Assembly (NCBI RefSeq): GCF_900324485.2
Contig: NC_046653.1
Location: 23,145,285 to 23,209,284, forward strand
Source of the DNA: Mastacembelus armatus
Lineage: Eukaryota; Chordata; Actinopteri; Synbranchiformes; Mastacembelidae
Direction: 5' to 3'
DNA: 64,000 nucleotides
A model generated the notes under the pieces. It had not been told where the DNA came from, ran no database searches, and worked only from the letters and a program-made list of their open reading frames with translations. Numbering within the stretch: position 1 is the first letter of the stretch; the number at the start of each line of letters is the position of its first letter. Shown here piece by piece: positions 34,223 to 46,439 of this stretch. The position numbers were made by a program, and so were the translations under genes.

Positions 34223-35190
34223 TTCACTTGCGCAACATTATCAAAATTAGGAGCATCCTGTCTCAAAATGATGCAGAAAAACTAGTCCATGCATTTGTTA
34301 CCTCAAGGCTAGAGGCTAGATTACTGTAACTCATTACTATCTGGATGTCCCAATATCTCCATAAAAAGCCTCCAGTTAATCCAGAATGCTGCAGCCAGAG
34401 TCCTGACAGGAACTAGCAGAATAGATCATATTTCTCCTATATTAGCTTCTCTTCACTGGCTCCCTGTAAAATACAGAATAGAATTTAAAATCCTTCTTCT
34501 CACATACAAATCCCTTCATGATCAAGCTCCTTCATGCCTTAAAGACCTCATAGTACCATATCATTCCAATAGACCACTTCGATCCCAGAGTGTAGTTCTA
34601 CTTGTGGTTCCCAGAGTTTCCAAAAGTAGAATGGGAGGCAGAGCCTTTAGCTATCAAGCTCCTCTCCTGTGGAACCAGCTCCCAGTCTGGGTTCAGGAGG
34701 CAGACACTCTCTGTACTTTTAAGGCTAGACCTTCCTTTTTGACAAAGCGCATAGTCAGTGCTGGCTCCAGGTAACCCTGAACCATCCCTTAGTTATGCTG
34801 CTATAGGCCTAGACTGCCCGAGGACCATCGGTGCACCGAGCTCCCCTACCCTAACCCTAACCCTAACACCCCCTTCCCTTCACCTCTCCTCCTCTCCTCT
34901 GCCCTCACATGTATATTCCACCATTGAATGTCACAAACCTTGTGCTCTCTCTCTCTCCCCTACTTTGTGCTCTCTCCTTCTCTCTCTGTACCTTCTGCAG
35001 GTGTCCCTGGTCCTGGAGCTGTATATTACTGATGTGCAGTTACTGCCCCACCAACCTGCAGTGTCTATTTGTTGTTTATTGTTGCTGTTCTTTTCTCTCT
35101 CCTCTATCCACTCACCCCAACCGGGTGAGATAGATGGCGACCCAAACTGATGGAGGTTTTTTCTTCCGTTAAAGGGAGTTTTTCCTTAAC
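34223..35190 (+). mobile_element. L2-type LINE 3' fragment
   Basis: Plus-strand reverse-transcriptase C-terminal text ([38 protein letters not shown]) with frame changes, then a CT-rich 3' region. That region includes three CCCTAA units (about 34850-34868) and the CTTCCGTTAAAGGGAGTTTT motif shared with the L2 at 52561-54076. It ends before the usual tail. The join to the LTR at 34222 is identical in the copy at 41163. Confidence 0.85.
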
Positions 35191-35908
35191 CTCCTAACCT
35201 CCACTTTCTCGCCCATTATCCCAGTGAACGGTCTGATGGTGACAAGTTTTCCCACCTAGCCTAGAACGCATCTTTGCTGTTTGGGGCGAAGTGCAGGCCA
35301 GGCAGTTGGCCACCCCAGCCGTTGCTCTGACCCCCTGCCCTTCCAAGCAGCTCTCTTCTGCCTCCCAGCCACAGATTTCCAGGGCCAGAAGGATGGCCAG
35401 CTCATGGACTGCCTCTGCTCCCAAGGAGCCTCGGTAGCAGTGTAGTTCTGAAGTATGACAGGACTGTATTTCGGTGTATAGTTAGTAGTTTTGTATTGCT
35501 GTTGTTGATAAAGAGACAAACCTTTCCCTCTGGGGCACTTTTTCCTGATCGAAACAGCTGACCCCTGCCATCCATAAGGCAGCAGTGGTTGCACATGCCT
35601 CCCTGACAAATTGGCAGCCCTACATCTGCCATGCTCATGCTGGCTGGTATGAGTGCGCATGTTAAGTACAAGCAGTACATCTCCACCCCCAATTTACAGC
35701 TTCACACTTATCACGGCTGGGCCCTCTGGCAGCCTGTAATCACTTGCCATGGACCTTTATAAGTTAAAGTGTGAGACTTTTGCTTATAAATATTTGTCAT
35801 CCATAATTTATTTAAATTGTTTTCATTTATAGGGCACACTTTAGGCCTGCATTATTATTAGTATTGTACACGTTTCACAGCTGAATGGCTCTGCATTAGA
35901 AGAATATC
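35191..35908. other. Unclassified duplicated sequence
   Basis: Shared with 41971-42496, except that about 200 bp (about 35315-35510) are absent there. A shorter diverged piece (CTGACCCCTGCCACTCATAA type) lies at 23345-23405. The part after 35720 belongs to the TAAR 3' flank block. Minus frames of 76-134 codons have no known domain. Confidence 0.4.
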
Positions 35909-36130
35909 CATCCATCCATCCATCCATCTATACCCCCTTAGTCCTAACCAGGGTCCCAGGGATCTGCTGGAGCCTATCCCAGCTCTCTTTGGGTGAAAGG
36001 CAGGGGTCCACCCTGGACAGGTCACCAGTCCATCACAGGGCCACATAGAGACAAACAACCTCACACACTCACACTCACTCCTATGGGCAATTTAGAGTCA
36101 CCAATCAACCTAACACACATGTTTTTGGAC
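35909..36130 (+). repeat. (ATCC)n-associated repeat in the T9 3' flank
   Basis: Starts with five ATCC units and is truncated after the GTTTTTGGACT block. The same insertion lies at the same place in the 3' flanks of T10, T12 and T13, but not T11. Confidence 0.8.
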
Positions 36131-36912
36131 TATTTGTTTTTGATGCTATTAATATTTCCTGTAATATCAGAGATAATGTGAGGCTGAATTTGTGGCAGGA
36201 GATTCTGGACAAATACAAGTTCATCTCTGCATTAACCTTGGTCAAATACTAAAGTAGGTTTATCTAGAAATGTCACTGAAACATACAAAATGCATGTTTT
36301 TTTAAGACAGTGTGGCTCAGCAGGTCTGGTCACAAAGCTGTTTTAACAGCACACTGATGGTTTTGACAGATGTTTGAGTAAGAGCAAACATCTGGACTTA
36401 TAGCTTATACAAATAGTCCAAATGCCTTAATTTTCTGTTTCAAGGCATCACTTATTTTATATCAGGGTGTAGATGACTGCTTATCATTATAGACTTTCTC
36501 TTGGTGAACTCAGTAAAACACACTGTACATATTATTAAGAAGTATTCTGGTGTAGATCACAGTTCGATGTTTAGATGACACATTAATAACCTGTTTCTCA
36601 GCTGTGATTCTTACACAGCAATATGAGCAAATGAACTGAAGTGTTACAAACTCAGCAGCAGCAGGTCGATAATGTTTACAAATGTAAATGCCTTCATACA
36701 GTCTGCCTGCAGTCCTATTTCAGTAATAGCTGAATTTGGAGCTGTGTTTTATCTTTATAACAACATTACAGGTGCATTGAACAGCATTGAGTAACTATTA
36801 AAAGTAGATTGTCCATGTGAAAATAATTCTTTGTTCTATTTTCATGCCCTCACCTGTCCCTTAAAACAGCCCTGCAATTACTTTTCACCGTGAAAAAATT
36901 TGTAATGCTTCT
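36131..36912. other. Conserved TAAR 3' flank block (T9)
   Basis: About 780 bp that are almost identical at 42850-43634 (T10), 49703-50482 (T12) and 54684-55465 (T13), and clearly diverged at 46900-47547 (T11) and 45760-46200 (remnant). No frame. It probably contains the 3' untranslated region. Near-identity beyond the coding sequence shows recent duplication or homogenisation. Confidence 0.6.
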
Positions 36913-38080
36913 CTACAAGATGTTGGCCTCACAGGAGTCAGGCTGCAGTATCTTAAGTGTAACAATGAATTTGACTGATTTTCTAAACCAGGAATAAAGG
37001 AAGGCATAGATCAGAGGGTTTAAACAGGCATTAAAATAGTACAGACATATGACAAAAGCAGCAGATGAAGCATTCATCAAGTTATCTTGACCTGTAAGAG
37101 CAACACAATAATATGGACAGAGACATAATAAAAACACAACTACAACAACACCAAGAGTCCTGGCTGCTTTGAGTTCAGATTTTTTAGCAGTTACTTTTCT
37201 TGAACCCTGGACTGTGACAGTTACAATGTGAGACCTCATGGCACGAGCCTGAGACACAGCCACCACAAATACTCTCATATACAGAACCACAATAGCAGTA
37301 ATGGGGAGAATAAAGGAAAAAAGAAGATCTGCGATTCCAGCAATGTAATTAACAACAATGATACACTCTCCAAAACAGGAGTTATACCTGCCTGGTTGTT
37401 CCAGGGCATCCTTCATTACCAGACTCTGAAAGATCACAGAACAGATCCAACACAGACAAATACAGACCTTAACTCTTTTTTGTGTGACTTTAGTGGAGTA
37501 ATGCATAGGGTCACAAATAGCCACATAACGGTCAATACATATGAGCACCATGTTTCCTACTGAGGTAGAAGCAATGATATAAGCTAGATACTGATACACA
37601 GTACACATGAGGTCACCAAGAAACCAACAACCGTCTATGAACATTATTGGAAACAACAGGAGGAGCCCCACAAAGAAATCTGAAGCAGCCAGAGAGAGGA
37701 TGAGGAGGTTGGTGGTGCTGTGAAGCTGCCTGGAGAGATAGACAAGAAATAAAAAGATATTAACAATTTATATCACTTAACATAACAATAAAAGTAGTTA
37801 CAATCCAAAAAATGGAGAAAATTATTGGAAACATTTGAAAAAATTTCTATTTTACTCTGAAACTGTAAAATCTCAAACCATTTTCATAAATTGAAATGCT
37901 TTAATACTTGAAGTGTGAGATGGAGATGATGACCAGCAGGTTGAGAAACACAGTGAGCACACAGATGATGGACAGTATAACATGAGTCATCATGATCTCA
38001 AAGTGAGGACGCACTGTCTTCACACAGGAGGAGTTGAGGAGCTGTGGAAAGCAGAGTTCAGTTTCCACCAAAGTCTCCAT
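36913..38080 (-). CDS. T9: class III TAAR (TAAR13c-like), Ala at 3.32
   Basis: Exon 1 is 37908-38080 and exon 2 is 36913-37729, with a 178-bp intron and 329 residues. TM2 reads SLAASDFF (Ala for Val73), a change shared only with its twin T10. Residue 107 is Ala; Asp192 is kept. TM7 is NACLNPLIYAFLYSWF, so the fingerprint Tyr-Pro-Trp is YSW. TM1 differs from the other copies (THVILSIICVLT). The T9/T10 pair arose with the 30-44 kb segmental duplication; T9 is the intact member. Confidence 0.94.
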
Positions 38081-38142
38081 CACCAGAGAGAGGAGAAGCT
38101 GCTGAGCTCTGGCAGCTTTTTACCAAAGCTTTCTAACATAAT

Positions 38143-38152
38143 CCTGATTAAT
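38143..38152 (-). promoter_or_regulatory. TATA-like element upstream of T9
   Basis: ATTAATCAGG, 63-72 bases before the T9 ATG. The TATA core has one change from the ATAAATCAGG of the other copies. Confidence 0.35.
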
Positions 38153-38161
38153 CTCCTCACC

Positions 38162-38941
38162 TCCCAGCTCTCCGTCTGCCTCACCTTTGCTGCTGTTTTT
38201 CTCTCCACAAGGACTGAATCCCTTCTGGGCTCACTTTTCTTAGTGGAATGACTGTGGTCTGTGTTTATTTTGATTTCAACCCATCTCTCAGATGTCTGCA
38301 GTCAAAGCTAAACTGAAACCATACATTTTGCACAACCATTGTAATACAGTGCCATATTTTTCTATAGATTGTGCACCCATACCTTCCCAACTGGTATAAA
38401 ATCCCATTTTCAGGATGTGACTTCTCTGTTTCAGTGTCAGTCAGGCTGTGGAAAGTAGAGTAGTTTGAGTTCACAACATACTTGAGGGTGGCCACATACA
38501 AACTGAGAGCACAACAGACAATATCCATATCTGACTAACAAACTTCAGTTATGTATAAAAGGGGGTACACCGTCCCTCTAGTGTGGTTATAAATACCTTC
38601 AACTACAAGTTGGACTTTAACCTCACAGTTTTATTAAGGGCCACTGTGGTCAAGAACACAGGCAGCACAAGTAAAGTGTGTCATGCTAATGCTTCGAGAC
38701 CAAACCCTGAAGGCTCCACTATCACAAAAATCTCTTCAAATGAACAAGCTTCACTGGTCATTTTTGAGAAAGCTAAATTGTAACAGATACAGTTTGAATG
38801 CAGACACTTACACAGTGTTGAGTCAAAACATTATGACTATCATGGGAACTGACAGCCCCATACGCAGAAAGATGTGATTCACTGGATGTTGTGGGACATT
38901 CATCCATAACCACTATTCAAATTCTCTGCAACTTGCACCAC
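38162..38941. other. T9 5' flank, right twin of 29850-30629
   Basis: Matches the T8 5' flank with only scattered substitutions up to the start of the LTR element. No gene is seen. Confidence 0.6.
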
Positions 38942-41162
38942 TGTTATGTTGCGGAGCTGTGCTGGAGAAGGAGTGAAGGAGAGGCCTAGGACCCAAGTGC
39001 AGAATGAGAAAAAGGCTTTATTTTCCTGGAATTGCCAGGGTTCAGGAACACTACAAATAAAGACATTTAGCATCCACAACAACTGGTACTCGTGTCTACG
39101 GTTTCTATCTAGCAATGCTCCCGCAAAACACAAAGGAAAGCGGGGTCTGGCCTGGTGAAGGGCTGGCTGGAGATTGAAGTGAACAGCTGTCTGAGGCCTG
39201 AGGCGAAGAACTAGACAGAAACTCAGGAGAAAGGCCTGCCAGAATCTCAGGCGAAGAGCTGGCTGTGGGCTCTGGCAAAGGGTTAGCCATGGACTCCGGT
39301 TGGACAGCGCCGTAGGGCTCCAGCTGAGCGCAGACCTCTGGCCGGAAAGTGCTAAGCTGAAGCTGGAGAGCGCTGACCTCTGGCTGGATAACGTTGGCCT
39401 CTAACTCAGGAGAAGAGCTGGCCGGAGACTGAGGTGAAGAGCTAGATGGAGGCTCAGGTGAATGGTTGGCTGGCGACTGATGCAAGGGGCTGACCGGAAA
39501 CTCAGGTGAGGGACTGGCCAGAGACTGAGATGAAGGGCTAGCTGGAGACTCAAGTGAAGAGCAGGCAGGTGACTGAGGTGAGAAGCTAGCCAGACACTCA
39601 GGGGAGAGACCTACCGGAGACTGAGGTGAAGAGCTAGCTGGAAACTCAGATGAGAGGCCTGCTGGCGAGATGAAAGGCTGGCCAGAGACTGGAAGGGAAC
39701 CTCAGCGGGGACACTGTCGTCGGCACACTGAGGCTCTCGAAGCCTGGGTGGAACCTTAGCGGGGACGCTGTTGTCGGCTCACTGAGGCTCTGATGTCTGT
39801 TGCTTGGGACAACGGCAGTGCACATGAGCCTAGTGATGAGTCTGGTGATTCTGGCTGTAGCACTGGAGACTCTGGCCGAGGTGGCTGCGCAGACTCTGGT
39901 GCACAAGGCCGGGACGGCGAGTGCTCATCTAGCAGTGTCTCGGGAGGCAGAGGCCCGTCCGGCTGTGGCTCGGGAGGGAGAGGCTCATCTCTGACGTCTC
40001 CTTCGGGCCACTGGGGACCGAGATGTTGAAGATGAACCTCGTCGGGGACAGTGTTGTCAGCCCACTGAGGTTTGTGCGGCTGAAAAGAAGGGGCCTCAGT
40101 GGGGACGGCTTCGTCGGCACACTGAGATTCTGCAACCTGCCTTTTCGGACGGTGGCAATGCCGTTGTCGTCAAGGCTGCAGGACAGGAGGTCCGGGCTGC
40201 TGTCGCACTGGAGGTGGCTCTGGAGGCTCTGGAGGCGAGAAGGCAGCTCTGGGCTCCAACGACGGGAAGGCAGCTCGGGGTTCTGTTGAGGAAACAGCGC
40301 TGAGCTCTGACTACAGGAGTGAGGACTCAGGCTGAGAGAGAGTGAGGACTCAGGCTAAAAGAGAAAACTCAGGCTGAGGGAGAGAGGACTCTGGTTCACT
40401 GGCTGGAGCCGAAGTTGACCCCTTCCCACCTTGTGCTGCTAGCAGGGACAGGAGCGAGGTCCCATGGAGCCAGGGGCTGAGCTTTCAGCTCCTGCCAGAC
40501 GGTGCGCACCTCTGCCGGAGTCAGTGATCGAGGAGCCAGAGTAGAAGCCTGGGAAACTGGTGGTGAGGCTAGAAAAGCTGGCAGGGAAGCCTGAAAAACA
40601 GTGAGAGGGTGGCACAGCCCCCAGGCTACGCCAATGGGAAACCACTGGTGCTGATATTCCTCCATCACCAAGAGAACGGTGGCCATGAGGGTTAACGTTT
40701 CAGTCAACCCTCTGCTTCATCACATAGCTGAGCAGGTGCATGAAGCGCCTCTTCAAAACAGAACAAAAGTCCATTACCTCCGTGTATTCCTGGGAGTTCT
40801 GGATGATAGCAGCCAGGGTGCTCAGGAAACCGGAGATCAGTTGGTCCTCTATGGTCAAGTCCGCTGGGTCCAAATCTGGCATGAGCATTCTGTTATGTTG
40901 CGGAGGTGTGCTGGAGAAGGAGTGAAGGAGAGGCGTAGGACCCAAGTGCAGGACGAGAAAAAGGCTTTATTTTCCTGGAATTGCCAGGGTTCAGGAACAC
41001 TACAAATAAAGACATTTAGCATCCACAACAACTGGTACTCATGTCTACAGTTTCTATCTAGCAATGCTCCCGCAAAATACAAAGGAAAGCAGGGTCCATA
41101 GATACGAAGTAAGAACAAAAGGCAGATTGAAAACAGATGAAACTAATTAAGGTTAAACAACG
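38942..41162 (-). mobile_element. Non-autonomous Gypsy-like LTR element, copy 2
   Basis: Same element as 30630-34222, present as part of the segmental duplication and not by a fresh insertion: the left flank and the LTR/L2 junction at 41162 are the same. The downstream LTR remnant is 38942-39149 and the upstream LTR remnant is 40891-41162. The internal part is about 1.2 kb shorter. It also holds extra sequence at about 39790-40380 that has no counterpart in copy 1. Broken. Confidence 0.72.
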
Positions 41163-41970
41163 TTCACTTGCGCAACATTACCAAAATTAGGAGCATCCTG
41201 TCTCAAAATGATGCAGAAAAACTAGTCCATGCATTTGTTACCTCAAGGCTAGAAGCTAGATTACTGTAACTCATTACTATCTGGATGTCCCAGTATCTCC
41301 ATAAAAAGCCTCCAGTTAATCCAGAATGCTGCAGCCAGAGTCCTGACAGGAACTAGCAGAAGAGATCATATTTCTCCTATATTAGCTTCTCTTCACTGGC
41401 TCCCTGTAAAATACAGAATAGAATTTTAAAATCCGCTCCTCTCCTGTGGAACCAGCTCCCAGTCTGTGTTCAGGAGGCAGACACTGTCTGTACATTTAAG
41501 GCTAGACCTTCCTTTTTGACAAAGCGTATAGTCAGCACTGGCTCCAGGTAACCCTGAACCATCCCTTAGTTATGCTGCTATAGGCCTAGACTGCCCGAGG
41601 ACCATCGGTGCACCGAGCTCCCCTAACCTAACCCTAACCCTAACACCCCCTTCCCTTCACCTCTCCTCCTCTCCTCCGCCCTCACATGTATATTCCACCA
41701 TTGAATGTCACAAGCCTTGTGCTTTCTCTCTCCCCTAGTTTGTGCTCTCTCCCTCTCTCTCTGTTCTCTCTCTGTATCTTCTGCAGGTGTCCCTGGTCCC
41801 GGAGCTGTATATTACGGATGTGCAGTTACTGGCCCCACCAACCTGCAGTGTCTATTGTTGTTTATTGTTGCTGTTCTTTTCTCTCTCCTCTATCCACTCA
41901 CCCCAACCGGGCGAGGCAGATGGCCACCCAAACTGATGGAGGTTTTTTCTTCCGTTAAAGGGAGTTTTTC
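41163..41970 (+). mobile_element. L2-type LINE 3' fragment, duplicate copy
   Basis: Counterpart of 34223-35190, with a further internal deletion near 41430 that removes part of the reverse-transcriptase C-terminal region. It also contains the CCCTAA units at about 41622-41642. Confidence 0.83.
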
Positions 41971-42496
41971 CTTAACCTCCTAACCTCCACTTTCTCGCCC
42001 ATTATCCCAGTGAACGGTCTGATGGTGACGAGTTTTCCCACCTAGCCTAGAACCCAGCTTTGCTGTTTGGGGCGAAGTGCAGGCCAGGCAGTGTTGATAA
42101 AGAGGCAAACCTTTCCCTCTGGAGCACTTTTTCCTGATCGAAACAGCTGACCCCTGCCATCCATAAGGCAGCAGTGGTTGCACATGCCTCCCTGACAAAT
42201 TGGCAGCCCTACATCTGCCATGCTCATGCCGACTGGTATGAGTGCGCATGTCAAGTACAAGCAGTACATCTCCACCCCCAATTTAAAGCTTCACATTTAT
42301 CTCGGCTGGGCCCTCTGGCAGCCTGTAATCACTTGCCATGGACCTTTATAAGTTAAAGTGTGAGACTTTTGCTTATAAATATTTTTCATCCATAATTTAT
42401 TTAAATTTTTTTCATTTATATGGAACACTTTAGGCCTGCATTATTATTAGTAATTGTACACTTTTCACAGCTGAATGGCTCTGCATTAGAAGAATA
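41971..42496. other. Duplicate of 35191-35908, shortened
   Basis: Continues from the L2 fragment as in copy 1 but lacks about 200 bp near 42090. It ends in the TAAR 3' flank block. No gene. Confidence 0.4.
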
Positions 42497-42822
42497 TCCA
42501 TCCATCCAGCTACCCCCTTAGTCCTAACCAGGGTCACAGGGATCTGCTGGAACCTATCCCAGCTCTCTTTGGGTGAAAGGCAGGGGTACACCCTGGACAG
42601 GTCACCAGTCCATCACAGGGCCACATAGAGACAAACAACCTCACACACTCACACTCACTCCTATGGGCAATTTAGAGTCACCAATCAACCTGACATACAT
42701 GTTTTTGGACTGTGGGAGGAAACCAGAGTACCTGGAGAAAACCCACACAAGCACAGGGAGAACATGCAAACTCCACACAAAAAGGACCCTGATAGGTTTC
42801 AAACCAGGAACTTTCTTTTAGA
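42497..42822 (+). repeat. (ATCC)n-associated repeat in the T10 3' flank
   Basis: Longer than the T9 copy: it keeps the GAGAAAACCCACACAAGCAC end, so the T9, T12 and T13 versions share a later truncation or the T10 copy was extended. Confidence 0.8.
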
Positions 42823-43634
42823 AGATTATATTGTGTATATTTACAATAATATTTCATGACTTATGTACTATTAATATTTCCTGTAATATCATAGATAATG
42901 TGAGGCTGAATCTGTGGCAGGAGATTCTGGACAAATACAAGTTCATCTCTGCATTAACCTTGGTCAAATACTAAAGTAGGTTTATCTAGAAATGTCACTG
43001 AAAAATGCAAAATGCATGTTTTTTTAAGACAGTGTGGCTCAGCAGGTCTGGTCACAAAGCTGTTTTAACAGCACACTGATGGTTTTGACAGATGTTTGTG
43101 TAAGAGCAAACATCTGGACTTATAGCTTATACAAATAGTCCAAATGCCTTAATTTTCTGTTTCAAGGCATCACTTATTTTATATCAGGGTGTAGATGACT
43201 GCTTATCATTATAGACTTTCTCTTGGTGAACTCAGTAAAACACACTGTACATATTATTAAGAAGTATTCTGGTGTAGATCACAGTTCGATGTTTAGATGA
43301 GACATTAATAACCTGTTTCTCAGCTGTGATTCTTACACAGCAATATGAGCAAATGAACTGAAGTGTTACAAACTCAGCAGCAGCAGGTCGATAATGTTTA
43401 CAAATGTAAATGCCTTCATACAGTCTGCCTGCAGTCCTATTCCAGTAATAGCTGAATTTGGAGCTGTGTTTTATCTTTATAACAATATTACAGGTGCATT
43501 GAACAGCATTGAGTAACTATTAAAAGTAGATTGTCCATGTGAAAATAATTCTTTGTTCTATTTTCATGCCCTCACCTGTCCCTTAAAACAGCCCTGCAAT
43601 TACTTTTCACCGTGGAAAAAATTGTAATGCTTCT
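42823..43634. other. Conserved TAAR 3' flank block (T10)
   Basis: Near-identical to the T9 block at 36150-36912. No frame. Confidence 0.55.
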
Positions 43635-44804
43635 CTACAAGATGTTGGCCTCACAGGAGTCAGGCTGCAGTATCTTAAGTGTAACAATGAATTTGACTGA
43701 TTTTCTAAACCAGGAATAAAGGAAGGCATAGATCAGAGGGTTTAAACAGGCATTAAAATAGCACAAACATATCGCAATGGCAGCAGATGAAGCATTCATC
43801 AAGTTATCTTGACCTGTAAGAGCAACACAATAATATGGACAGAGACATAATAAAAACATAACTACAACAACACCAAGAGTCCTGGCTGCTTTGAGTTCAG
43901 ATTTTTTAGCAGTTACTTTCCTTGAACCCTGGACTGTGACAGTTGTAATGTGAGACCTCATGGCACGAGCCTGAGACACAGCCACCACAAATACTCTCAT
44001 ATACAGAACCACAATAGCAATAATGGGGAGAATGAAAGAAAAAAAGAAGATCTGCGATTCCAGCAATGTAATTAACAACAATGATACACTCTCCAAAACA
44101 GGAGTTATACCTGCCTGGTTGATCCAGGGCATCCTTCATTACCAGACTCTGAAAGATCACAGAACAGATCCAACACAGACAAATACAGACCTTAACTCTT
44201 TTTTGTGTGACTTTAGTGGAGTAATGCATAGGGTCACAAATAGCCACATAACGGTCAATACATATGAGCACCATGTTTCCTACTGAGGTAGAAGCAATGA
44301 TATAAGCTAGATACTGATACACAGTACACATGAGGTCACCAAGAAACCAACAGCCGTCTATGAACATTATTGGAAACATCAGGAGGAGCCCCACAAAGAA
44401 ATCTGAAGCAGCCAGAGAGAGGATGAGGAGGTTGGTTGTGCTGTGAAGCTGCCTGGAGAGAAAGACAAGAAATAAAAAGATATTAACAATTTATATCACT
44501 TAACATAACAATAAAAGTAGTTACAATCCGAAAAATGGAAAAATTATTGGAAACATATTTGAAAAAATTACTATTTTACTCAGAAACTGTAAAATCTCAA
44601 ATTACTTTCATAAATTGAAATGCTTTAATACTTGAAGTGTGAGATGGAGATGATGACCAACAGGTTGAGAAACACAGTGAGCACAGAGATAGTGGACAGT
44701 ATAACATAAGTCATCATGGTCTCAATGTGAGGACGCTTTGTCTTCACACAGGAGGAGTTGAGGAGCTGTGGAAAGCAGAGTTCAGTTTCCACCAAAGTCT
44801 CCAT
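43635..44804 (-). pseudogene. T10: TAAR twin of T9, frameshifted by one base in a homopolymer
   Basis: Exon 1 is 44632-44804 and exon 2 is 43635-44452 (818 bp instead of 817). A run of seven A (44039-44045, T on the coding strand) stands where T9 has six, at the beginning of TM5. This shifts the frame right after Asp192. The frame from exon 1 therefore ends about 45 residues later, inside the region encoding loop 3, and the second frame is open to 43635. Everything else is intact, including Ala107 and the TM7 motif. Either a very young pseudogene or a homopolymer sequencing/assembly error. Confidence 0.85.
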
Positions 44805-44866
44805 CACCAGAGAGAGGAGAAGCTGCTGAGCTCTGGTAGCTTTTCACCAAAGCTTTCTAACATACA

Positions 44867-44876
44867 CCTGATTTAT
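44867..44876 (-). promoter_or_regulatory. TATA-like element upstream of T10
   Basis: ATAAATCAGG, 63-72 bases before the T10 ATG. Confidence 0.4.
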
Positions 44877-44949
44877 CTCCTCACCCCCCACCTCTCCTTC
44901 CTCCTCACCTCTGCTGCTGTTTTTCTCTTCATAGATAATGAACTATAAC

Positions 44950-45759
44950 CTCAAGTGTCCCGTGAAGAAGCTGCAGTTAGCGTTGAAGCTGAATTAACAA
45001 AGATTTTCCACATGCTCTAATAAATGAAAATGGGACAGGAAGAATATGTCTCAGCTGGACTGCCCCTAATCCACGAAGAGGCTTTTCTTAAACCACATGT
45101 AGACATTTCTAACAGCCAGCCATGGAGGGTCTCTGTGCAGCTCGAAGTGGGAAACCAGATCCAAGAGAGTAGGACAAAGAAAGAGCAATAACCAGGGTTA
45201 ACATGGCTTTGGCTTTTTCCCATGGAGAGCATTAAACAGCCAAAGGACACACGTTATATACAATATAAATCCAAATATACAGAATATACACTGATGAGCT
45301 AAAACATTATGGCTATTATGGCCAGTCAGATCAGTCTGCAGCTCTGCAGCCCCATACACAGAAGGATCTGATGCCCTGCATGTTGCAGTTCATTCCTCCC
45401 ATAACCACCATTAAAATTTTCTCTTGCTTATATCACAGTAGTCCTCCTGTCATTATGTGTAGATTTGTAGTTTGTTGCCTCCACTGTTGGTAGGTATTCA
45501 CCATAGCTGACAAACTTTTCAATGCACAGCTACAGTAGAAGATCATCTTTGTATGGTCATAGCCTAATGAGTAGGCTCAAGAATAAAACAGTTTTTATAG
45601 AAAAATCAATTTTCCAACTTTTTTTACTTACTGATGGCAGTTTCTAAACATTTTGGTTCCCTACATAAAAGAACCACTGATATTCTGATAGTTTTTTGTT
45701 TTTTTTATGGAAAGTTGTATTACAATAATAATAACTTTGTGCAAGAGCAAACAACTGGA
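44950..45759. other. Intergenic, 5' flank of T10
   Basis: No gene. At about 45280-45430 there is the best-preserved local copy of the degenerate dispersed repeat with CACTGATGAGCTAAAACATT and CCCCATACACAGAAGGATCT strings. The 77-codon minus frame at 45017-45250 has no known domain. Confidence 0.4.
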
Positions 45760-46352
45760 TTTATATTTCATACAAAAAGTCAAAATACCTTGATCCAGTG
45801 GTTCAGGAGAGCGGTTACATTATATAAGGGTGTAGACGCTTTCTTTTGTTGAACCCAATAACACAAACACTGTTTGTGCTGTTAGGAATTATTCTGTTCT
45901 AGATCGCATTTTAATATGTGGATAAAAAAATGAATTACCTCTTCTCAATGTGATTCTTGTAGCCTAAGTAAATGATCAGCAGGGTCACATTTCAGCAAAA
46001 ACAGGTTGAGGATGTAGAAATGTAAACCCCAGTGCAGAGTCCTGATACATAATGTCTACAGTGCTTTTAAGAATGCAAGTTGTGCATTGACTGGCAAAGA
46101 TGCACCTTTTAAAAATAGTATGAATCTAAAATTCAGTTAAACATATTTCTTTGTAATTTTTCATGGTCATCCAGCTGGTGCTGCCCTGTAGTGTCTAACC
46201 TGTGCCTAGAAACCAACATGCAAATATATTTTCAGTGTAGGTGTAGAAAAGGGCATAGATCAGAGGGTTTAGACAGGAGTTAAAATAATACAAACATATC
46301 TCAAAGATAGTGGACGAGTTATATTGACCTGTAAAAGCAACACAAAAATGTG
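45760..46352 (-). pseudogene. Decayed TAAR unit (remnant between T10 and T11)
   Basis: 46237-46352 matches the TM6-TM7 end of the receptors on the minus strand: the region of VAFTGQ and then ICLYYFNSCLNPLIYALFY can still be read. The preceding stretch, about 45760-46200, is a strongly diverged copy of the TAAR 3' flank block (GGGTGTAGA and GTGATTCTT landmarks in the same order). Most of exon 2 and all of exon 1 are gone. This is a fourteenth, old locus of the array. Confidence 0.8.
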
Positions 46353-46439
46353 TCATCACTATTCAGGATACCCAGAGATCAGCTGTGGTGTTGTTTCTGG
46401 TATCTGCCAAGGAAGGAAATGATTTCTATTTTCTGGTAT

